Assembly: GCA_900549455.1 (NCBI GenBank)
Contig: UROM01000067.1
Span: 1 to 9,175, forward strand
Origin: an uncultured Collinsella sp.
Lineage (GTDB): Bacteria > Actinomycetota > Coriobacteriia > Coriobacteriales > Coriobacteriaceae
DNA: 9,175 nt
Direction: 5' to 3'
Positions 1 to 4,332 of this stretch are shown in pieces. The notes beneath the pieces were generated by a model. That model was given only the letters and a program-made list of their open reading frames with translations. It was not told the DNA's origin and made no database searches. A program made the position numbers and the translations under genes. How positions within the stretch are numbered: position 1 is the stretch's first letter; every line of letters begins with the position of its first letter.

Positions 1-2
1 AG

Positions 3-92
3 ATCGGCGTCATTATGCCCACCCTCAGCAGTGAGAGCTGCGCCCGCATGGTGGAGGGCATCAGCCGCGTGCTGGACGAACAGGGCTACCAA
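3..92 (+). pseudogene. LacI-family repressor fragment (no ends)
   Basis: Reading from base 3, the frame encodes about 30 residues starting IGVIMPTLSSESC and ending VLDEQGYQ. This matches the start of the sugar-binding (periplasmic-binding-protein-like) domain of LacI/GalR repressors, just after the DNA-binding headpiece and hinge; the family pattern is IGVIVP, then a GI/VL helix, then GY. After GYQ (about base 92) the frame continues RRHRGLRLAALHDGAA to a TGA at 138-140, which no longer resembles LacI. The downstream sequence is instead GH32 in another frame. LacI repressors often sit beside sucrose hydrolase genes, so this may be the remains of a sucrose repressor. The HTH would lie left of the window. 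A contig-end assembly chimera is equally possible. Confidence 0.6.
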
Positions 93-594
93 CGTCGCCA
101 CCGTGGCCTACGGCTGGCAGCACTGCATGACGGTGCCGCGTGAGCTTACAGCTGGTGCTGGCGGCGTGGTGCTGCAGCAGCCGGCGCGCGAAATCGAGCA
201 CTATTATGCCTCGGTGTGTGTGGGGGAGGGCTCGTTGGAGGTTGCCGACGATACCTGCTTTGACGTTGTTGTCGACGGTGTCGACGGCGCGTTTACCGCA
301 ACCGTTGATGGCGAGCTTAGGCTGGCGTATGTGCCCGCAGAGGGCGAACTGCCCTCGCGCTTTGAGATGCGATTTACCGATGAGAGCCGCGCTTCTGCCG
401 GCTGCGGTCGTACCGTGCGTTGGGAGCCCGTCGATGAGGTTCGTAATGTGCGCATTGTTGGCGATGTTTCGTCGGTCGAGGTGTTTGTGAATGATGGTGC
501 GCTTGTGTTTTCAACGCGCATCTATCCCGAGGCCTATGGCGTGACCGTTGACGCTCCGGGTGCGAGCGTGAACTATCACACGCTCATCATCTAG
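88..594 (+). pseudogene. C-terminal fragment of GH32 sucrose-6-phosphate hydrolase / beta-fructosidase
   Basis: The frame ending at TAG 592-594 reads TNVATVAYGWQHCMTVPREL, typical of the GH32 segment just after the catalytic five-blade propeller (family pattern YGWQHAMTxPRELT). It then runs through QQPAREIE into a C-terminal beta-sandwich with the characteristic SVEVFVNDG and FSTRIYP strands near the end. GH32 enzymes hydrolyse sucrose or sucrose-6-phosphate in the cytoplasm and are about 450-500 residues long. Only about 168 remain. The nucleophile motif (NDPNG), the RDP motif and the EC acid/base motif are absent, so this piece cannot be active. Recognisable homology begins near base 88, where the LacI fragment stops. 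The earlier open frame back to base 31 (GTG) is not GH32-like. Either a gene fusion or deletion, or a truncated gene at a chimeric contig end. A strong terminator follows at 633. Confidence 0.8.
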
Positions 595-616
595 GCGAGT
601 CGTCGCATATCGGCGC

Positions 617-622
617 TATACT
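617..622 (+). promoter_or_regulatory. Candidate -10 element before the PLP gene
   Basis: TATACT at 617-622 is one mismatch from the sigma-70 consensus TATAAT. No good -35 is found 16-18 bases upstream, and there is no TG extension, so support is weak. If used, transcription would begin near 629, a few bases before the terminator hairpin at 633. Confidence 0.3.
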
Positions 623-632
623 GCTGCCGTTG

Positions 633-668
633 CCCACGATGCGGGGAACATCCGCATCGTGGGTTTTT
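633..668 (+). terminator. Strong intrinsic terminator after the GH32 fragment, just before the PLP gene start
   Basis: CCCACGATGCGG (633-644) pairs perfectly with CCGCATCGTGGG (652-663) around a 7-base loop, followed by five T (664-668). This is a textbook 12-bp intrinsic terminator, 38 bases after the GH32 stop. It ends only 22 bases before the next gene's start codon, so readthrough or attenuation would affect that gene. Confidence 0.9.
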
Positions 669-690
669 GTTTCTGAAGGGATGGTGCCGC

Positions 691-1683
691 GTGGACGTGC
701 AACAGCTAGAAGAGACCTGGGCTTTGAGGGCCGGCGCGCGTGAGGCGCGTCTTGTTGCGGCCCCGCATGTTCCGGCAGCGCTGTCGCTGTTGGGGATTGT
801 ACGTCCCGGCGATCGCCTGGTTGCGTTTGCCGATGACTTTGTCGATGCGTTTGCGCACGGCTTTGATGGCTGCGATGTTGTGCTGGTGGGGGATCCGTGC
901 GCCGAGGCGTTTGTCGCCGCGTCCGAGAACTTTGATGCTTCGTTTGATGCTGAGGAGCCGCACCTGTGGTGGTTTGTCAACTCCATCGGCGGGTTTAGAC
1001 TGCGCGTGCCCGATCTGCGTGCCCTGAGTCGCGCGGCTCGCGATGCCCGCGCGCTGCTCGTGGTGGATAACACCGTGGCGTCGGCTTTTGGCTGCGATCC
1101 GCTGCGGCTGGGTGCTGCGCTGTCTCTTGAGGCGCTCGACCGCGTGTGCGCCGGCAAGGCACCGCGCAAGCTCGTTGCCGCTTCGGTGGCGCGCTCGCAG
1201 CTCAAGCACCATCGCGTGGATGCTGCTGCCGAGTGCGCGCACGTGTTGTTTGCAGGCTGCGGTGCGTCGGCAGTCGACCTTTCTGCCGAGGAGGCCGACG
1301 TGCTGGAGCGCGGGCTTTCCTCGCTTAACGCCCGCATGCAGGCGCATTTCGACCGCGCCCGTGCGCTGGCTGAGTATCTGGCCGCCAACGAGATGGTGCG
1401 CAACGTGTGCTATCCCGGGCTGAACTCGCATCCCGACCATGCGGTTGCAACGGAAATCCTCGAGCATGGTTTTGGTCCGGTAGTTGAGTTTGACCTTATC
1501 GAGCGTAGTGCGGGCGAGCTGTTCGATGCTTTGCCGGGGGAGTTTCGCACATCGCCCGCCGGCGGCGCAACGACGCGTCTTTCGGCCCCACGCGGCAAGC
1601 AGGGGAGCACCATCCGCCTCTTCGCCGGTACCGACGACCCCCTGACGGTAGCCGCTACCCTCGATAACGCCCTCCGCAAGTAG
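691..1683 (+). CDS. Divergent PLP-dependent protein of the Cys/Met metabolism (cystathionine synthase/lyase) family
   Basis: The 330-residue product resembles fold-type I PLP enzymes that act on cystathionine, homocysteine or methionine, but weakly. Visible family features are WWFVNSIGG (family ESPSNP), ARDARALLVVDNTVAS at 117-131 with Asp126 in the position of the PLP-ring Asp, RMQAHFDRARALAEYL followed by CYPGLNSHPDH (240-250; family YYPGLxSHPxH), and a C-terminal IRLFAGTDD (308-316; family IRLSVGIED). Two things are odd: the usual SATK lysine motif about 25 residues after the Asp is not recognisable (nearest lysines 156 and 160), and the protein is about 60 residues shorter than usual, with a divergent N-terminus. 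GTG 691 was chosen because AAGGGA (676-681) lies 9 bases upstream; a TTG at 667 keeps the frame but overlaps the terminator. Family placement is fairly secure; activity is doubtful. Confidence 0.72.
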   Translation: MDVQQLEETWALRAGAREARLVAAPHVPAALSLLGIVRPGDRLVAFADDFVDAFAHGFDGCDVVLVGDPCAEAFVAASENFDASFDAEEPHLWWFVNSIGGFRLRVPDLRALSRAARDARALLVVDNTVASAFGCDPLRLGAALSLEALDRVCAGKAPRKLVAASVARSQLKHHRVDAAAECAHVLFAGCGASAVDLSAEEADVLERGLSSLNARMQAHFDRARALAEYLAANEMVRNVCYPGLNSHPDHAVATEILEHGFGPVVEFDLIERSAGELFDALPGEFRTSPAGGATTRLSAPRGKQGSTIRLFAGTDDPLTVAATLDNALRK

Positions 1684-1690
1684 CTAATCT

Positions 1691-1854
1691 GGGTCTGTGT
1701 CACGAAAACGGCCTATTTACTACGTTTAAGCCATAGGGGTCGACCATACCCGCCTATTTTGAAAATTACCAAGCTGTCTACCAGCGGTTTTAATTTCATA
1801 ATGTCCGGTATGGTCGAGGGTATTCAGCTAAACGTAGTAGATGGACCCTTTTTT
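1691..1854. repeat. Large imperfect inverted repeat between convergent genes; possible bidirectional terminator
   Basis: TACTACGTTTA (1718-1728) pairs with TAAACGTAGTA (1829-1839), and TCGACCATACC (1740-1750) pairs with GGTATGGTCGA (1807-1817), separated by a symmetric 11 x 11 internal loop. Inside, GAAAATTA (1761-1768) can pair with TAATTTC (1791-1797), and GCTG with CAGC, leaving a small apical loop. An outer GGGTC (1691-1695) can pair with GACCC (1844-1848), which is followed directly by six T (1849-1854). On the minus strand the run at 1706-1709 gives TTTT beyond the main stem. This fits a terminator shared by the PLP gene (+) and the ModE-like gene (-). The length and layered arms also fit a mobile palindromic repeat; copy number cannot be seen here. 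Confidence 0.6.
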
Positions 1855-1909
1855 GTGGCGCGAGCCTTAATCCGAGGGCGCGGAGAACAACAATTCAGCC
1901 CCAAAAGGA

Positions 1910-2266
1910 CTACCCTGCGTTGATGCTGGCGATGAGGTCGTTGGCTTTGGTAGCAATGACCTGGTTTATGTCGGCCTGCAGCTCCTCGTAGACCGCTATG
2001 GCTCGCTCGCCGGCGGGGGTGAGGGTGGATCCGCGGGCGCCGTCGCGCTCGATGAGCTTGCAGCCCAGCTGACCTTCGGCCTCGTTTACGATGCGCCAGG
2101 CCTTGGAATATGCCATGCTCATGCTCTTGGCGGCACGGTTGAGCGAGTGCTCGCGGGCGATGCCTTGCAGCAGCAAGACGCAGCCGTGGCCGAACACGCC
2201 CGGCAGATCCTTGTCGCACGCTTGAATGACCAACTTTGCCGTCGTCTTGTACTTCATACGCTCCAC
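1910..2266 (-). CDS. ModE-type winged-HTH transcriptional regulator (DNA-binding domain only)
   Basis: The 118-residue protein (115 from the inner ATG) matches the N-terminal DNA-binding domain of the molybdate regulator ModE, related to LysR headpieces. It has GVFGHGCVLLLQGIAREHSL, then the recognition region NRAAKSMSMAYSKAWRIVNE, a wing with GCKLIERDG, and LTPAGERAI, the usual end of this domain. Full ModE is about 260 residues with a C-terminal molybdate-binding TOBE/MOP pair; none is present, so molybdate sensing by this protein is not supported. The start is uncertain: GTG at 2266 gives the longer form, ATG at 2257 the shorter, and neither has a well-placed ribosome site. It is divergent from guaB, with a short inverted repeat (2283-2297) just upstream. 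No molybdate transport or cofactor genes are nearby, so its target is unknown. Confidence 0.8.
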   Translation of the reverse strand: MERMKYKTTAKLVIQACDKDLPGVFGHGCVLLLQGIAREHSLNRAAKSMSMAYSKAWRIVNEAEGQLGCKLIERDGARGSTLTPAGERAIAVYEELQADINQVIATKANDLIASINAG

Positions 2267-2282
2267 GTCTTCCCGCTAAAGT

Positions 2283-2297
2283 GTTTGCTGGGCAAAC
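2283..2297. promoter_or_regulatory. Short inverted repeat upstream of the ModE-like gene; candidate operator
   Basis: GTTTGC and GCAAAC form a perfect 6-bp inverted repeat around TGG. It lies 16 bases before the GTG start of the ModE-like gene and downstream of its candidate -10, so a bound protein could block transcription. It does not resemble the E. coli ModE operator. It may equally be a leader hairpin or chance. Confidence 0.35.
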
Positions 2298-2341
2298 GCA
2301 AAGCCTGCGTCAAACCCTCGTGTGCTCTTCTTAAATCATGC

Positions 2342-2368
2342 ATTGTAGCAGTCAAAGTGCGTTAAGAT
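2342..2368. promoter_or_regulatory. Candidate divergent promoters for the ModE-like gene (-) and guaB (+)
   Basis: On the minus strand, TGC TACAAT (forward 2342-2350) is an extended -10 with one mismatch to consensus, directing transcription toward the ModE-like gene with a start near 2335. On the plus strand, TAAGAT (2363-2368) is a plausible -10 for guaB, with a start near 2375. Neither has a convincing -35. The elements lie within about 20 bases of each other, so the two promoters would compete. Confidence 0.4.
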
Positions 2369-2372
2369 ACTT

Positions 2373-2404
2373 CCCCAGTATTGGGCGCCCAAGGTTGGGC
2401 TGGG
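2373..2404 (+). promoter_or_regulatory. GC-rich hairpin segment in the guaB leader
   Basis: CCCAG (2374-2378) can pair with CTGGG (2400-2404). Between them TTGGGCGCCCAA is a perfect palindrome (2381-2392), and its GCCCA half can instead pair with TGGGC (2396-2400), giving mutually exclusive folds. No T-run follows and no known purine riboswitch core is visible. It starts at the inferred guaB transcript start, so it would be the 5' end of the message. Confidence 0.3.
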
Positions 2405-2450
2405 TCCTACGAGGCCTGCAGCCGACCGGTCGCATGGAAAAAGGAGAAAC

Positions 2451-3962
2451 ATGGCTACGTTCTTTCCCGGTGAGTCCCACACGTTTTCGGAGTATCTGCT
2501 GGTCCCTGGTTACTCGTCCTCGCAGTGCATCCCCAACAACGTCTCTCTCAAGACGCCGCTGACCCGCTTTAAGCGCGGTGAGAAGCCGGCAATCACCCTG
2601 AACATCCCCATGGTTTCCGCCATCATGCAGTCCGTCTCGGGCGTCGACATGGGTGTCGCGCTCGCTACCGAGGGTGGCCTGTCCTTCATTTACGGTTCCC
2701 AGAGCGCCGAGTCCGAGGCCGCTATGGTCAAGGCCGTCAAGGATCACAAGGCCGGCTTCGTTCAGTCCGATTCCACGCTGACCCCCGACATGACCATGGA
2801 GCAGGTCATCGAGCTCAAGGAGAAGACCGGTCATTCCACCATGCCGGTCACTGACGACGGCACTCCCAAGGGTAAGCTCCTGGGCATCGTCACCAGCCGT
2901 GACTATCGCCCCAGTCGCGATGACCACCAGACGAAGGTCTCCGAGTTCATGACCCCGCGTGAGCAGCTCATCGTGGGCGACAAGAACATCAGCCTCAAGG
3001 TTGCCAACGACGTCATCTGGGACAACAAGCTTAACGCCCTGCCGATCGTCGACGACAACGATCACCTCATGGGCATCGTCTTCCGCAAGGACTACGACAG
3101 CCACAAGACCAACCCCAACGAGCTGCTCGATAGCGACAAGCGCTACATGGTCGGCGCCGGTATCAACACCCGCGACTATGCCGAGCGCGTGCCGCTGCTC
3201 ATCGAGGCCGGCGCCGATGTCCTGTGCATCGACTCTTCCGAGGGCTTCAGCGAGTGGCAGAAGCGCACCATCGAGTGGATCCGCGCCAACTACGGCGAGG
3301 ACGTCAAGGTCGGTGCCGGCAACGTCGTCGACGCCGAGGGCTTCCGCTTTTTGGCCGACTGCGGTGCCGACTTTATCAAGGTCGGTATCGGCGGCGGTTC
3401 CATCTGCATCACCCGCGAGACCAAGGGCATCGGCCGTGGCCAGGCCACCGCGCTGATTGACGTCTGCCGCGCCCGTGACGAGTACTACGAGGAGACCGGT
3501 GTCTACGTGCCCGTGTGCTCCGACGGCGGTATCGTCTACGACTACCATATGACGCTCGCCCTTGCCATGGGTGCCGACTTTATGATGCTGGGCCGCTACT
3601 TCGCTCGCTTCGACGAGAGCCCGACCGAGCGCGTCAATGTGAACGGTCAGTACATGAAGGAGTACTGGGGCGAGGGTTCCGCGCGTGCCCGCAACTGGCA
3701 GCGCTATGACCTGGGCGGCGCCGCGAAGCTCAGCTTCGTCGAGGGCGTCGACTCCTACGTTCCCTACGCCGGATCCCTCAAGGACGGCGTGGGCGGCACG
3801 CTCTACAAGGTCAAGTCCACGATGTGCAACTGCGGTGCCCTCTCGATCCCCGAGCTCCAGGAAAAGGCACGCCTAACGCTGGTCAGCTCCACCTCCATCG
3901 TCGAAGGCGGCGCCCACGACGTAGTCGTCAAGGATTCCCAGCAGAGCGTTTCCTATCGATAA
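2451..3962 (+). CDS. guaB: Inosine-5'-monophosphate dehydrogenase
   Basis: Oxidises IMP to XMP with NAD+, the committed step of guanine nucleotide synthesis in the cytoplasm. The 503-residue protein has an N-terminal barrel segment (PMVSAIMQSVSG, 53-64), two CBS motifs at about 100-225 (SRDY, FRKDY), then the rest of the barrel. The catalytic loop GIGGGSICITRE carries Cys319; SDGG (357-360) binds phosphate; the flap holds the Arg418-Tyr419 dyad. As recalled, length and numbering equal those of the Tritrichomonas foetus enzyme: Cys319, Arg418, Tyr419, Asp261, Arg241, Trp269 and Arg382 all coincide, as do Lys310 and Glu431, linked to mycophenolic acid resistance. The flap motif EYWGEGSARARNWQRY differs from the GMGS flap of E. 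coli-type GuaB. AAGGAG at 2441-2446 sets the ATG. Strong NNC codon bias suggests high expression. Confidence 0.97.
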   Translation: MATFFPGESHTFSEYLLVPGYSSSQCIPNNVSLKTPLTRFKRGEKPAITLNIPMVSAIMQSVSGVDMGVALATEGGLSFIYGSQSAESEAAMVKAVKDHKAGFVQSDSTLTPDMTMEQVIELKEKTGHSTMPVTDDGTPKGKLLGIVTSRDYRPSRDDHQTKVSEFMTPREQLIVGDKNISLKVANDVIWDNKLNALPIVDDNDHLMGIVFRKDYDSHKTNPNELLDSDKRYMVGAGINTRDYAERVPLLIEAGADVLCIDSSEGFSEWQKRTIEWIRANYGEDVKVGAGNVVDAEGFRFLADCGADFIKVGIGGGSICITRETKGIGRGQATALIDVCRARDEYYEETGVYVPVCSDGGIVYDYHMTLALAMGADFMMLGRYFARFDESPTERVNVNGQYMKEYWGEGSARARNWQRYDLGGAAKLSFVEGVDSYVPYAGSLKDGVGGTLYKVKSTMCNCGALSIPELQEKARLTLVSSTSIVEGGAHDVVVKDSQQSVSYR

Positions 3963-3967
3963 GCGGC

Positions 3968-4060
3968 TTTCCCAAGCACCGCACCTTGCCGTTCAAACCG
4001 TCGCTCGCGTACCAAAGTACACGTCGCTCCTCTTTCACGGCAATCTGCGGCACTTGGAAA
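3968..4060 (+). other. Long imperfect hairpin downstream of guaB
   Basis: The stretch folds back in steps: TTTCCCAAG (3968-3976, one bulged C) with CTTGGAAA (4053-4060); CCGCA (3979-3983) with TGCGG (4046-4050); TTGCCGT (3986-3992) with ACGGCAA (4037-4043). The helices are separated by 2 x 2 internal loops. An apical hairpin pairs GTAC with GTAC (4009-4012/4017-4020), extended by CG/CG. CCCAAGCA can alternatively pair with TGCTTGGG at 4070-4077. It starts 6 bases after the guaB stop and has no T-run, so it is not a classical terminator; it may be a 3'-end stabiliser or a repeat remnant. Confidence 0.5.
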
Positions 4061-4121
4061 ACCCGACCATGCTTGGGCAGGTAACAATTAGCGGTTGATT
4101 CACAACCACGTTATTTAGATA

Positions 4122-4165
4122 AAGCGAGATGCCTGCAAGTCGTAGGCATCTCGCTTGTCGTATTT
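4122..4165 (+). terminator. Probable guaB terminator
   Basis: AAGCGAGATGCCT (4122-4134) pairs perfectly with AGGCATCTCGCTT (4144-4156), a 13-bp stem with a 9-base loop. The following GTCGTATTT is only moderately T-rich, so termination efficiency is uncertain. It is the best terminator candidate in the spacer after guaB. Confidence 0.65.
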
Positions 4166-4173
4166 GCTATTAT
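4165..4173 (+). promoter_or_regulatory. Candidate extended -10 promoter for leuS
   Basis: TGC TATTAT (4165-4173) is an extended -10 with one mismatch in the hexamer. No good -35 lies 17 bases upstream, where the terminator stem sits. If used, transcription would start near 4180 and the whole fold-back at 4184-4320 would be the leuS leader. Confidence 0.4.
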
Positions 4174-4183
4174 CAGTCGAGTC

Positions 4184-4320
4184 AACCTTAGGGTCGGGCG
4201 GCTTAGCTTTGTTCGCTACAAGTTCCCCACGCAAAGAAGAGCACTAAATGTGCTCTTCGTCTTGCGCAGGACTGTCCGCAGTAGCGAATAAAGCTAAGCC
4301 GACCGACCCCAGCTAAGATT
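4184..4320 (+). other. Large fold-back element forming most of the leuS leader
   Basis: Bases 4191-4219 and 4281-4309 form a 29-position inverted repeat with 27 Watson-Crick pairs, one G-T wobble (4211/4289) and one G x A mismatch (4198/4302). CTTA (4187-4190) can pair with TAAG (4314-4317) outside a 4-base bulge. Inside, AGTTC (4221-4225) can pair with GGACT (4269-4273), then CGCAA with TTGCG (4230-4234/4262-4266), then GAAGAGCAC with GTGCTCTTC (4236-4244/4250-4258) around a TAAAT loop. The structure ends one base before the leuS AAAGGAG site. There is no T-box core (AGGGTGG...ACCGCG) and no terminal T-run. Cis-regulatory RNA or an inserted palindromic repeat are both possible. Confidence 0.7.
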
Positions 4321-4332
4321 AAAGGAGCTGAT

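Noticed and set aside
31..87. Start of the GH32 gene at GTG 31
   Set aside because: Residues before about base 88 are a frame-shifted reading of LacI sequence, not GH32; there is no ribosome site, and two thirds of the enzyme would be missing.
591..1403. 270-codon and overlapping 253-codon minus-strand frames opposite the PLP gene
   Set aside because: Ser/Ala/Arg-rich shadow translations with no motifs; the plus frame carries family motifs, a ribosome site and an upstream terminator.
2352..3548. A 398-codon minus-strand open frame opposite guaB
   Set aside because: Same codon-bias shadow; the product is Val/Asp/Gly/Leu repeats with no recognisable fold, while guaB on the plus strand is unmistakable.
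4184..4332. T-box riboswitch upstream of leuS
   Set aside because: Expected for a synthetase gene in many Gram-positives, but the T-box core motif (AGGGTGG...ACCGCG) and a terminator with a T-run are both absent.
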